Source: an uncultured Paracoccaceae bacterium (GTDB lineage: Bacteria > Pseudomonadota > Alphaproteobacteria > Rhodobacterales > Rhodobacteraceae). From it: 64,000 bases of DNA. Positions 1-6,905 of the stretch are shown piece after piece (the stretch's first letter is position 1; each line of letters opens with the position of its first letter). A program made the position numbers and the translations under genes. The stretch covers positions 868,001-932,000 of the forward strand of contig CANMDE010000001.1 of the NCBI GenBank assembly GCA_947496535.1, given 5' to 3'. Under the pieces are notes generated by a model. The model was not told the DNA's origin. It ran no database searches and was given only the letters and a program-made list of their open reading frames with translations.

Positions 1-393
1 GGTGGCAAGAGACGCAATAAGCGGGGCAACATCGGGACGCACCAGCAGAGTGGCAATCAGCATTGCATCATCGCGATCACCATCGGCGGCTGTTGCAATG
101 AAATTGGCAAAACAGGCTTCGTCAGCGCCCAGGCATTTGCACTCGATGGAATGACGCATGAGCGGGCGGCGGCCGTGCCGGGCGCATAAGCCACATAATT
201 GCTCGAACGCATCCACAGCCTTGCGACCACGACCGATGCCCAGGCTATCAGTCAGATCATTCCAGACATCCGCCTGCGTGTCCGGGCCATTGCACCAAAG
301 ACGCAGATAGATGACGGACGCAGCCTCAATCCCGTCGAGCTCTGCGATCATCCCAACCGGTGCACCTCCGCGCGTGTTTTGCGGATGGCTCAT
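1..393 (-). CDS. Conserved hypothetical protein downstream of hemP (3' end outside window)
   Basis: The minus strand is open from an ATG at 393-391 to the window edge (131 codons seen). The product begins MSHPQNTRGG and contains a Cys-rich centre (CGLC about residues 66-69, then ECKC and a further Cys) with no membrane segment. The start codon overlaps the hemP stop as ATGA, so translation is probably coupled to hemP in one operon. I do not recognise a named domain. Position and Cys content suggest a role linked to heme or iron, but this is inference. The C terminus is missing, so the length cannot be judged. Confidence 0.6.
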   Translation of the reverse strand, partial: MSHPQNTRGGAPVGMIAELDGIEAASVIYLRLWCNGPDTQADVWNDLTDSLGIGRGRKAVDAFEQLCGLCARHGRRPLMRHSIECKCLGADEACFANFIATAADGDRDDAMLIATLLVRPDVAPLIASLAT

Positions 394-557
394 TTGGTCA
401 GGATCAGCTTGCCAGCCCGCGTGATCCGCAAGGTGTAAACCTGATCGCCCAGAACAATATGGGCCTGATCGCCGCTCTGTGTCAGGTCGCGCGCGGCATA
501 AGTCGGAAGGTTCTGAGTGGCTGACGGTTCGGTCTTCGGGACGGAGTGAAACGACAT
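390..557 (-). CDS. hemP: Hemin uptake protein HemP
   Basis: This 55-residue protein ends in a block typical of the HemP family: LGDQVYTLRITRAGKLILTK. HemP proteins are small cytoplasmic factors encoded with heme-uptake genes, and in some bacteria they activate heme receptor genes; the exact mechanism varies. The gene sits in a tight operon: its start overlaps the previous gene as TAATG and its stop overlaps the next start as ATGA. Two palindromes at 801-847 upstream of the operon are candidate iron-responsive operators. Length and C-terminal motif fit the family well. Confidence 0.85.
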   Translation of the reverse strand: MSFHSVPKTEPSATQNLPTYAARDLTQSGDQAHIVLGDQVYTLRITRAGKLILTK

Positions 558-739
558 TATTCCGCGCCCCGCATCTGGGCGCGTTGATCGAGCAGTCTTT
601 CGAATAGGCCCGGATCGCCGTTACCGTCTTGTTGCAATACGGTGATAATCTCGGCTTTGCTGGGCACGCTAAGGCGGGCATCACGGTCCATTTCTTTTCG
701 ACGTCTGGTCACCTGCTGCATCTCGCGAAGTCCTCTCAA
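557..739 (-). CDS. Small hypothetical protein, first gene of hemP operon
   Basis: This is a 60-codon frame rich in Arg and Lys at its N terminus and without a signal peptide or membrane segment. The stop overlaps the hemP start (TAATG), which argues for a real, translationally coupled gene. Internal ATG codons (residues 7 and 17) are possible alternative starts, giving products of about 54 or 44 residues. I do not recognise the family. Operon context suggests a link to iron or heme. Confidence 0.5.
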   Translation of the reverse strand: MRGLREMQQVTRRRKEMDRDARLSVPSKAEIITVLQQDGNGDPGLFERLLDQRAQMRGAE

Positions 740-800
740 TCTGACGATTATTCGGGCTTCCCCATCGCAACAGGACGGAGTGGCTGGAAGTTGAGATAAA

Positions 801-847
801 CCTGAACAATTTAATCAGGATTGTCAATCCGACAATTTTAGTCGGAT
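801..847 (-). promoter_or_regulatory. Two palindromes upstream of hemP operon, candidate iron-responsive operators
   Basis: Positions 801-819 form CCTGA-N9-TCAGG, which contains TGA-N9-TCA, the layout described for RirA-type iron boxes in alphaproteobacteria. Positions 827-847 form a second, perfect palindrome, ATCCGAC-N7-GTCGGAT. They lie about 60-110 bp upstream of the first gene of the hemP operon and about 130-175 bp upstream of the rightward gene at 976. Which regulator binds (RirA, Irr or an IscR-type protein) cannot be told from sequence. Confidence 0.45.
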
Positions 848-975
848 ATCGCCACTCTGTGAGATTGAGGATTGCTCAGTTTTGCAAAGTGAGCGACAGG
901 TCAGCTTAGTGGCTACTGATCTGACATTGCTCCAAGTCTGTTTGCCAATAAGGGCTGCCCTGTTAACGTGATCAG

Positions 976-1386
976 ATGCAAAAGAAACCCCACACATTCG
1001 TAGGACGTATTACCACCGTCTACGCGATCTGTTTTGCGATTGGTGTGCTATCGCACGCCAAAGACTTTGCCTTATATGGCGCGCGCCCTTACGATGTTGC
1101 ACCACTCCCAATTGAAGTCTTCTGGAGCAGCCTGATCCTGATCGATGCTTTGATGGTTGTGATCTTGTTATCGCGCCACAAGCGTTTGGGCTGTTACATC
1201 GCCTTGCTAGTTATGATGGCAGATGTGTCCATCAATACATATGCGTTGCTTTCGTTGAATATTGAAAGCCTTGCCGGGCCGCTGGTCCTTCAATCCATTT
1301 TCCTGGGTGTTATCCTAGGATCAATTGGATTCCTGACAGATCAGCATTCGGCGCCACAAAACCGGCCCCTCAGGGTGGATGTCTAA
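976..1386 (+). CDS. Small integral membrane protein, unknown function
   Basis: The 136-residue product has four predicted membrane helices (roughly residues 10-28, 48-65, 71-92 and 103-122) and a short polar tail. No catalytic motif is visible and I do not recognise the family. It lies between the hemP control region and the left repeat of the copper island, 20 bp outside that repeat, so it probably belongs to the older chromosome. A transport or sensing role would be a guess. Confidence 0.65.
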   Translation: MQKKPHTFVGRITTVYAICFAIGVLSHAKDFALYGARPYDVAPLPIEVFWSSLILIDALMVVILLSRHKRLGCYIALLVMMADVSINTYALLSLNIESLAGPLVLQSIFLGVILGSIGFLTDQHSAPQNRPLRVDV

Positions 1387-1406
1387 CTCAAATCGGCAAT
1401 GAAGAA

Positions 1407-1431
1407 AATGGTGGGCGACTCTGGAATCAAA
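1407..1431. repeat. Duplicate of tRNA-Tyr 3' end (att-like left boundary)
   Basis: These 25 bases match 7561-7585, the 3' end (CCA, acceptor and T-arm side) of tRNA-Tyr, at 23 of 25 positions; mismatches are at 1420 and 1429. The similarity stops abruptly on both sides. A direct repeat of a tRNA 3' end at a distance is the usual footprint of tyrosine-recombinase integration, with the intact tRNA kept at the other junction. Everything between the copies reads as an inserted segment. Confidence 0.75.
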
Positions 1432-1511
1432 TTTAGCATCAATTCAATGTTGCCAATAACGCTATGAAAATAAGGCAAAATAGGCGAAGCTATTTCTTTC
1501 CCGTAGAGTCA

Positions 1512-1542
1512 TTGTATCGAAAATTACAACCTTTGTATCGAA
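1512..1542 (+). repeat. Tandem TTGTATCGAA repeats near island edge
   Basis: TTGTATCGAA occurs at 1512-1521 and 1533-1542, 21 bp apart (two helical turns), just past the cueR stop codon. An inverted near-copy (9 of 10) lies at 7512-7521 beside the other island edge. Spacing and location fit recombinase arm-type sites or a binding site for a regulator. Function is inferred only. Confidence 0.35.
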
Positions 1543-1543
1543 G

Positions 1544-1936
1544 TTAACCAAGATAATCGATGATAGGACAATCGGGGCGATGATCGCCACGGCACGATGT
1601 CACCAGATGCGCCAACTCATCATGCAGAGACTGTAACTCTCGCTGTTTTTCTTCGATTTCTTCCAGTCGCTTAGACGCTATGCGTTTCACTTCTGCACTG
1701 GTACGGTCCTGATCTTGGTATAAGCCAAGGAGTTCACGGCACTCTTCGATGGTGAAGCCAAACTCTCGTGATCTTCGGATGAACACGAGCTTTCGGACAG
1801 AAGCATTGTCATAAGTGCGATACCCTGCTTCAGAACGCGACGGAGCCTGAACGAGGCCAATGTCAGCGTAGTAACGCACAGTCTTGACGGGGAGGCCCGA
1901 AGCCTTCGATGCAGCAGAAATATTCACAGAACTCAC
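1544..1936 (-). CDS. cueR: MerR-family copper-responsive regulator CueR
   Basis: The 130-residue protein has an N-terminal MerR winged helix (about 5-70, with VKTVRYYADIGLV and AGYRTYD), a dimerisation helix (about 80-112) and a metal loop with Cys115-x7-Cys123 followed by PIIDYL. That two-Cys loop is the signature of CueR-type regulators, which bind Cu(I), Ag(I) or Au(I) and untwist promoters with long spacers. Two such promoters occur nearby (1940-1970 and 2799-2829). The first lies directly upstream of this start codon, so cueR may repress or activate itself. It is transcribed away from the copper genes. Confidence 0.9.
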   Translation of the reverse strand: MSSVNISAASKASGLPVKTVRYYADIGLVQAPSRSEAGYRTYDNASVRKLVFIRRSREFGFTIEECRELLGLYQDQDRTSAEVKRIASKRLEEIEEKQRELQSLHDELAHLVTSCRGDHRPDCPIIDYLG

Positions 1937-1939
1937 CTC

Positions 1940-1970
1940 TTGACCTTCCAGTTACTGGAGAGATTAGGTT
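1940..1970 (+). promoter_or_regulatory. CueR-controlled promoter of glutaredoxin/MauE gene
   Basis: A -35 element TTGACC (1940-1945) and a -10 element TAGGTT (1965-1970) are separated by 19 bp. The spacer holds the palindrome TCCAG-TTA-CTGGA (1947-1959). A 19-bp spacer carrying an inverted repeat is the hallmark of MerR-family promoters, and the arms match CueR sites such as that of copA. It points to the gene at 2032, with the cueR start codon just to the left. Confidence 0.8.
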
Positions 1971-2031
1971 GCTGATGAATGAGTTTCAAGGGTGCCATTA
2001 GGATGGATGCCCGCACCTGCGTAAAGAAAGA

Positions 2032-2787
2032 ATGACCATGCCCAAGGATACCGCCAACAAAACTGCCACCCTCCATCGAATGGTGATGACCGACCACATG
2101 TGTCCTTACGGATTGAAGTCGAAAGACTTGCTGGAACGTCAGGGCTTTCAAGTTGATGATCGCCACCTCACTAGCCGTGACGAGGTTGATGCGTTCAAAG
2201 CCAAGCATGATGTAAAGACGACGCCACAGACATTCATTGATGAAACGCGCATTGGTGGCTTCGATGACCTGAGTGCATACTTTGGGAAAGTCACCAAGGC
2301 GGACGACATCACGACCTATAAGCCCGTGGTTGCCTTGTTCACGGTTGCTGCGTTGATGGCTGTCGCAGTCACCTGGCTCACAATTGGCACCATGTTCACT
2401 GGACGGACGGTTGAGTTGTTCATCTCGATCGCAATGGTCCTGCTTGGCCTGCAAAAGCTGCAAGATGTTGAACGGTTCGCCACCATGTTCCTGAATTATG
2501 ACCTGCTGGCTCAGCGGTGGGTTCGATACGGATATATCTATCCGTTTGTCGAGACGGGTGCGGGGCTGCTCATGATGGCGGGCGTTCTCACTTGGTTGTC
2601 TGCACCAGCCGCGTTGTTCGTTGCAAGCATCGGCGCGATCAGTGTGTTCAAGGCGGTCTATATCGACAAACGCGAACTCAAATGCGCTTGCGTGGGCGGG
2701 GACAGCAAAGTTCCACTGGGCTTTGTGTCGCTTACGGAGAACCTGATGATGATCGGCATGGCGATCTGGATGCTCTCGAAGCTGTGA
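2032..2787 (+). CDS. Glutaredoxin-like domain fused to MauE/DoxX-type membrane domain
   Basis: The N-terminal part (about 12-90) is a thioredoxin-fold glutaredoxin domain with CPYG in place of CPYC, plus the TTPQTFID and GGFDDL segments that bind glutathione. After residue 97 come four or five membrane helices, as in MauE/DoxX-type redox membrane proteins, with a late CxC pair (ELKCACVGG). The single active-site Cys suggests a monothiol enzyme or a copper/thiol relay. It is the first gene under the left CueR promoter, so it should be copper-induced. The role in copper handling is inferred from context. ATG at 2038 is an alternative start. Confidence 0.8.
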   Translation: MTMPKDTANKTATLHRMVMTDHMCPYGLKSKDLLERQGFQVDDRHLTSRDEVDAFKAKHDVKTTPQTFIDETRIGGFDDLSAYFGKVTKADDITTYKPVVALFTVAALMAVAVTWLTIGTMFTGRTVELFISIAMVLLGLQKLQDVERFATMFLNYDLLAQRWVRYGYIYPFVETGAGLLMMAGVLTWLSAPAALFVASIGAISVFKAVYIDKRELKCACVGGDSKVPLGFVSLTENLMMIGMAIWMLSKL

Positions 2788-2798
2788 TAAGAAAGCGT

Positions 2799-2829
2799 TT
2801 GACCCTCCACCTACTGGAAAGCTTAGCAA
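2799..2829 (+). promoter_or_regulatory. Second CueR-controlled promoter, for the cytochrome-copCD-oxidase operon
   Basis: TTGACC (2799-2804) and TAGCAA (2824-2829) are separated by 19 bp, with TCCA-N5-TGGA (2806-2818) in the spacer. It matches the promoter at 1940-1970 in layout and most bases. It begins 11 bp after the preceding stop codon and drives the five-gene unit starting at 2862. Confidence 0.8.
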
Positions 2830-2861
2830 CACCAAGAACGACATGAGGAGCAGTGCTTTCA

Positions 2862-3296
2862 ATGAAATTGACTATCGCTATTGCTGCTATTCTGGTTACA
2901 GGTGGCGTGGGCTACGCGATGTGGCCCACAGCACCACACAGCACAACGACAGACGCTGGCATCAGTCAGGAAGACGGAGTGCTTGCAAAGGTCCTGCTGC
3001 CTGAAACGCTGTCACAAAATGCCCAGATCGGGCAACTTGCCTATGAGGGCAAATGTGCAGCTTGCCACGGGGTGAATGCGGCGGGCCAAGATGGCGTTGC
3101 ACCGCCGCTGGTTCACATCATTTATGAGCCAAGCCACCACGGTGACGAAGCGTTCCAACGGGCTGCTGCTGTGGGCGTTCGCGGACATCATTGGCCGTTT
3201 GGCGACATGCCTCCCATTGAGGGTGTAACACGGGGCGATGTCACGATGATCATCGCCTACATTCGGGAACTGCAACGTGCCAACGGGATCAACTGA
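2862..3296 (+). CDS. Cytochrome c (class I), periplasmic or membrane-anchored
   Basis: The product is 144 residues, with an N-terminal hydrophobic signal or anchor (2-20), a single heme motif CAACH (Cys65, Cys68, His69) and a probable axial Met116 in GDMPPI. I start at ATG 2862 because GAGGAG lies 11 bp upstream; a GTG at 2853 would be only 2 bp from it. As first gene of the copper operon it could pass electrons from the multicopper oxidase reaction to the respiratory chain. Single-heme cytochromes of this type are recurrent neighbours of copper oxidases, but the partner is inferred. Confidence 0.85.
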   Translation: MKLTIAIAAILVTGGVGYAMWPTAPHSTTTDAGISQEDGVLAKVLLPETLSQNAQIGQLAYEGKCAACHGVNAAGQDGVAPPLVHIIYEPSHHGDEAFQRAAAVGVRGHHWPFGDMPPIEGVTRGDVTMIIAYIRELQRANGIN

Positions 3297-3323
3297 TCCC
3301 GAACAACAAGACAGGAAATAACA

Positions 3324-3665
3324 ATGAAAACTATTCTACTTGCAGGCATGATCGGGATTTGGGCCACGGGTGCGATGGCACACTCGCCCCTTGATGCAAC
3401 AACACCAGCTAACGAGGCCGCCGTCACGGAGATGCCGACCGAAGTCTTGATGGGCTTCAAAGGTGACATCCGTCTGACGCGGGTCGTGATCACACATGCC
3501 GACACACACAGCATGGACATGGATCTTGGCGAACAAACGGCTTTCACGCAGGAGTTTGCGTTGCCAATGCACGACATGGGTACAGGAACCTATATGATCG
3601 AATGGCGTGGGCTTGGTGTGGATGGCCATGCCCTGAACGGCAGCTTTAGCTTCACTGTCGAATAA
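3324..3665 (+). CDS. copC: Periplasmic copper-binding protein CopC
   Basis: The 113-residue product has a signal peptide ending at about MA/HSPLDATTP. Mature CopC begins with a His that helps bind Cu(II), and here cleavage would expose HSPL. The rest is the CopC/YobA beta-sandwich: PTEVLMGFKG, a Met/Asp/His stretch (HSMDMDLG) and a GTYMIEWRGLGVDGHALNGSFSF ending split across the last strand. The internal Met/His groups could bind Cu(I). It sits 27 bp after the cytochrome gene and 2 bp before copD, its usual partner. It carries copper in the periplasm. Confidence 0.92.
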   Translation: MKTILLAGMIGIWATGAMAHSPLDATTPANEAAVTEMPTEVLMGFKGDIRLTRVVITHADTHSMDMDLGEQTAFTQEFALPMHDMGTGTYMIEWRGLGVDGHALNGSFSFTVE

Positions 3666-3667
3666 CG

Positions 3668-4516
3668 ATGCCTGATACGCTCGGTCTGGCGGCCATCGTC
3701 ACAAAATTTGCCCTCTACCTTGGCGTGATGACTGCGGCTGGCACTGTCATGGCGACGCTGATGTTTCGGCTAGATCGCACACGTGGTTTGGCCGCAGCTT
3801 TCGCCGTTTTGGGGTTGGCGTCAACCATACTTGCCTTCTCATTACGCGGAGCCAATCTGACGGGTGATGTCAGCGGTATGACTGATCCAGAGATGCTGGG
3901 GCTGCTGTGGACGACACCCGTCGGTACGGCATTGCTGTTACGTTTGGTGGGCCTTGGTATGCTGATCTCTGGTCTGTTCATGGGCCGCGTTGGAACTCTG
4001 GTGTCGGTGTTAGGTGGTGTGATTGCGATCTGGTCATTCAATCACGTCGGACACGTCTCTGGCCGAGACACCACTCTGCTCGACATTGCTTTGACATTGC
4101 ACCTGCTGGCCGTTGCCCTGTGGATCGGGGTTCTCACGCCGTTGAAACGACTGGCATCATCTTCCAACACCTATGCTTTGGCTGCGGATGTGGGGCATCG
4201 ATTTGGAGTTGTTGCGACTGTCGCAGTCCCCGTGCTTATAATCGTTGGTGGTTACATGGGCTACCAGCTTGTCGGTTCGTTCCCTGCGCTTGTAGGAACT
4301 GGATACGGGCAGGCATTGATCATCAAGGTGTTGCTGGTCGGTCTGCTTCTTGGGTTGGCCGCTGCCAACAAACTTCGGTTCATACCTGCGCTTCGTTCAG
4401 GTGATCCAACAGCCGCAGGCCAACTCTCCAAAACCATATCAGTCGAATGGTTGGTCATCCTTGCAGTGCTGGGAACGACCGCTGTTCTCACAACAAATCT
4501 GACTTTGCCAACATGA
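3668..4516 (+). CDS. copD: Copper resistance/uptake membrane protein CopD
   Basis: The 282-residue polytopic protein has about eight membrane helices and the conserved CopD pattern: HVGHVSG in one helix and HLLAVALWIGVL in the next, with His residues that may carry copper across the inner membrane. The start lies 2 bp after the copC stop, and the stop overlaps an ATG of the next gene as ATGA. CopC and CopD form a periplasmic chaperone and inner-membrane importer pair. In a copper island they may feed copper to enzymes rather than export it. Confidence 0.92.
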   Translation: MPDTLGLAAIVTKFALYLGVMTAAGTVMATLMFRLDRTRGLAAAFAVLGLASTILAFSLRGANLTGDVSGMTDPEMLGLLWTTPVGTALLLRLVGLGMLISGLFMGRVGTLVSVLGGVIAIWSFNHVGHVSGRDTTLLDIALTLHLLAVALWIGVLTPLKRLASSSNTYALAADVGHRFGVVATVAVPVLIIVGGYMGYQLVGSFPALVGTGYGQALIIKVLLVGLLLGLAAANKLRFIPALRSGDPTAAGQLSKTISVEWLVILAVLGTTAVLTTNLTLPT

Positions 4517-4524
4517 GGCACCAC

Positions 4525-5823
4525 ATGAACAGACGACACTTCTTGGCTTCCGTCTCAGCCACAGCGATCATGCCCTTACCGAGCTTTGCAGCCCAAGACA
4601 CAGTGCGATTGAGGGCCGAAGCGATAACAAAACAAATCCTACCTGACGGAGATGGTGCAACATCCATGCTGGGCTTCAACGGGTCAATGCCAGGTCCCGA
4701 ACTGCGTGTACGGCGCGGTGAGCGGGCGAACATCGATGTCGAGAACGGCCTTGATGAAGGCACCGCAGTGCATTGGCACGGCATCAGGTTGGAAAACCAG
4801 ATGGACGGGGTGCCGATGTTGACGCAAGAGTTGATTGAACCCTACGACACCAAAACCTACAGCTTTGTCCCACCTGACGAAGGCACCTATTGGTATCATT
4901 CGCATTACATTTCTCATGAGCAGGTCGCACGTGGCATGATGGGACCACTGATTGTTGAGGACGAAACTCCTCCTGATGTTGATCACGACATTACCGTGTT
5001 GATGGCGGATTGGCAGATGCAGGAAGATGGTAGCCTGTCCGAAGAGTTTACTGACATGCATAGTGTCGCACATGGTGGCTACATGGGAAATTTCGCCCGT
5101 GCGTTCCTGTCCCAAGATCAGGTGAAGACAGGAGATCGTGTTAGGTTTCGGTTGATCAACGCAGCGACAAATCGCATCTTTCCTGTCGCGATCAGTGGCG
5201 TCAGCGGATTGGTTGTGGCCTTGGATGGCATGGCTCTATCGGAGCCACGTCCTATCACAGAACTTACCTTCGCACCCGCCCAACGGGCCGACCTGATCGT
5301 AGACATCACTGGTCCCGTTGGATTTGATATGTTGACCCGTCAGGGGTCGTATCGATTGGCTGATTTGGCCGTAAGTGGCACAAATAGGGATAGGCAGGCT
5401 GGACCGATCATGGCGCTGTCACCGCCCAACCTGCCAACACCTGCTGAACCCACGCAACATCTGACGTTGACGATGATGGGTGGTGCAATGGGTGGTCGCC
5501 ATGATGGCGATAACATCTGGGCCTTTAACAACGTCTCGGACCTACAAACCGACCCATTCGGATCATTTCAGAATGGTGAAACGGTGCGGATCACGTTCGC
5601 AAACGACACCTCGTTCCCACACGGCATCCACCTGCACGGTCACCACTTCTACGAGGTTGAAGAGAGCGGGGCCTTGGGCGACCTGCGTGACACCACTCTG
5701 GTAAACGCGGGTGAAAGCCGCGATATCATCTGTGTCTTCGACAACCCTGGTCGTTGGCTGCTGCACTGCCACATGCTCAGTCACGCGGTTGGCGGGATGC
5801 GAACATGGGTGAACGTGGCATGA
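4525..5823 (+). CDS. Tat-exported multicopper oxidase (copper resistance type)
   Basis: The 432-residue protein starts with a twin-arginine-like signal (NRRHFLASVSATAIMPLP, about 1-23), followed by three cupredoxin domains. All copper ligands are present: HWHG (83-86), YHSH (124-127), HGIHLHGH (366-373) and HCHMLSH (414-420) with axial Met425. Such enzymes oxidise Cu(I) or phenolics with reduction of O2 to water in the periplasm. The Met-rich stretch MMGGAMGG resembles the copper-binding insert of cuprous oxidases. Start choice: ATG 4525 gives a compact Tat signal; ATG 4513, overlapping the copD stop, would add four residues. Confidence 0.92.
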   Translation: MNRRHFLASVSATAIMPLPSFAAQDTVRLRAEAITKQILPDGDGATSMLGFNGSMPGPELRVRRGERANIDVENGLDEGTAVHWHGIRLENQMDGVPMLTQELIEPYDTKTYSFVPPDEGTYWYHSHYISHEQVARGMMGPLIVEDETPPDVDHDITVLMADWQMQEDGSLSEEFTDMHSVAHGGYMGNFARAFLSQDQVKTGDRVRFRLINAATNRIFPVAISGVSGLVVALDGMALSEPRPITELTFAPAQRADLIVDITGPVGFDMLTRQGSYRLADLAVSGTNRDRQAGPIMALSPPNLPTPAEPTQHLTLTMMGGAMGGRHDGDNIWAFNNVSDLQTDPFGSFQNGETVRITFANDTSFPHGIHLHGHHFYEVEESGALGDLRDTTLVNAGESRDIICVFDNPGRWLLHCHMLSHAVGGMRTWVNVA

Positions 5824-6245
5824 AGTGGTTGATCCCAGTCTTACTGTCGTTGGCCTCCACAGCCACTGCTGATCACAATTGGGATCACCGCGACATCGTT
5901 GCGGGTCAAAGCCTGTATGCAGACAACTGCGCATCGTGCCACGGTGCCAACCTTGAAGGGCAACCGAACTGGCAATCCCCGAACGCTGATGGTGTACTTC
6001 CAGCCCCGCCGCATGACGGAACAGGTCACACGTGGCATCACGATGATGAACTGCAGTTCGAATACACCAAGTTCGGTGGCGCTGCTGCATTGGAGGTTAG
6101 GGGTGTCACTGGGTTCAACAGCGGGATGCCAGCATTTGGCGAAACACTCACCGATGATGAGATATGGGATGTCCTCGCCTACATCAGGTCAACTTGGTCT
6201 GAGCGAGAACGCGAAGTCCAAGCCAGCCGAAACCCACCGCACTGA
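5820..6245 (+). CDS. Cytochrome c (single heme), copper operon
   Basis: The 141-residue product has a signal peptide (about 1-18, ending TATA/D), one heme motif CASCH (Cys37, Cys40, His41) and a likely axial Met in FNSGMPAFGETL. The start overlaps the multicopper oxidase stop (ATGA), which supports coupled expression. The last third (TDDEIWDVLAYIRSTW) is the standard C-terminal helix of class I cytochromes. It is the second cytochrome of the unit and probably exchanges electrons with the oxidase or a terminal oxidase. Its partner cannot be told from sequence. Confidence 0.88.
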   Translation: MKWLIPVLLSLASTATADHNWDHRDIVAGQSLYADNCASCHGANLEGQPNWQSPNADGVLPAPPHDGTGHTWHHDDELQFEYTKFGGAAALEVRGVTGFNSGMPAFGETLTDDEIWDVLAYIRSTWSEREREVQASRNPPH

Positions 6246-6274
6246 TGGCACAATTACCCGAAAATATGTGGACG

Positions 6275-6841
6275 CTATGACAGTGAATATTTTCCGCGAC
6301 CAACGCGAAGCATCCGCCCGTCATCACACAGCCCTCTAAGTGCGCGATAGCAGGCTTCGTGGCTTAGATTGATGTGGGTGGCCAACTCAGTCACCGTTGC
6401 ATCAAAGTATCCTGCTTGAACCGCCGCCAAGATGCGTTCTTTGGCTGACGGAATTGCCAGCAACTCGATATGTGCGCGGTACTGTTGGACCTGAACAGCA
6501 AGCAACCTTGTGAAGCCTTCGGAGAACGCAGGATTGGATTGCATCGTGGCTTTGACATCTGCCTTTGCGATCTTGGTGACGCTTCCAGCCTCGGTGCAAA
6601 TCGCATCGCAGTGGTAGGTCGCTGAGAAGACTGATGCCTCGGCAAACAGCCCACCCGACACTGCCCTGTGCAGGGTCAATGTATCGCCACCCATCCCTGT
6701 ACGTTGCAGCGTCACGCAGCCAGAGACGACACGGTAAAGTCCCGATGTTGTCTGGTTCTGGCGAAACAGCACGTCCCCCTTTTGCATGTCAATTGTGCGA
6801 CACGCGGTCGTGGGCAGATGGGAGAATGGATCAGAAGGCAT
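6275..6841 (-). CDS. Crp/Fnr-family transcriptional regulator
   Basis: The 188-residue protein has an N-terminal cyclic-nucleotide-binding-like beta barrel (about 15-110: KGDVLFRQ, SGLYRVVSGCVTL, GGLFAEASVF) and a C-terminal winged helix (about 145-188: VTELATHINLSHEACYRALRGL). It lacks the N-terminal Cys cluster of Fnr, so it is not an obvious oxygen sensor of that class. The chosen ATG (6841-6839) is the first giving a compact family-length protein. A perfect palindrome lies directly upstream (6841-6856) and may be its own operator. It is convergent with the copper operon and divergent from the gene at 6906. Confidence 0.85.
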   Translation of the reverse strand: MPSDPFSHLPTTACRTIDMQKGDVLFRQNQTTSGLYRVVSGCVTLQRTGMGGDTLTLHRAVSGGLFAEASVFSATYHCDAICTEAGSVTKIAKADVKATMQSNPAFSEGFTRLLAVQVQQYRAHIELLAIPSAKERILAAVQAGYFDATVTELATHINLSHEACYRALRGLCDDGRMLRVGRGKYSLS

Positions 6842-6856
6842 ATGATCAAGATCATA
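6841..6856. promoter_or_regulatory. Perfect palindrome, likely Crp/Fnr-family operator
   Basis: TATGATC-AA-GATCATA is a 16-bp perfect palindrome with GAT-N4-ATC, the core spacing of Fnr/Dnr-type sites. It touches the regulator's start codon on one side. Its centre is 57 bp upstream of the start at 6906 on the other, suitable for a class II site near -41. It probably governs both divergent genes. Confidence 0.6.
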
Positions 6857-6905
6857 AAGAACCAGAGTGAAATTGGATAGGGTAATCAGGAAATAGGAGT
6901 GTTCA

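Noticed and set aside
1544..2862. Minus-strand frame 1933-2862 as a gene
   Set aside because: It is antisense to the glutaredoxin/MauE-like gene and overlaps both CueR promoters; its composition is that of a shadow frame.
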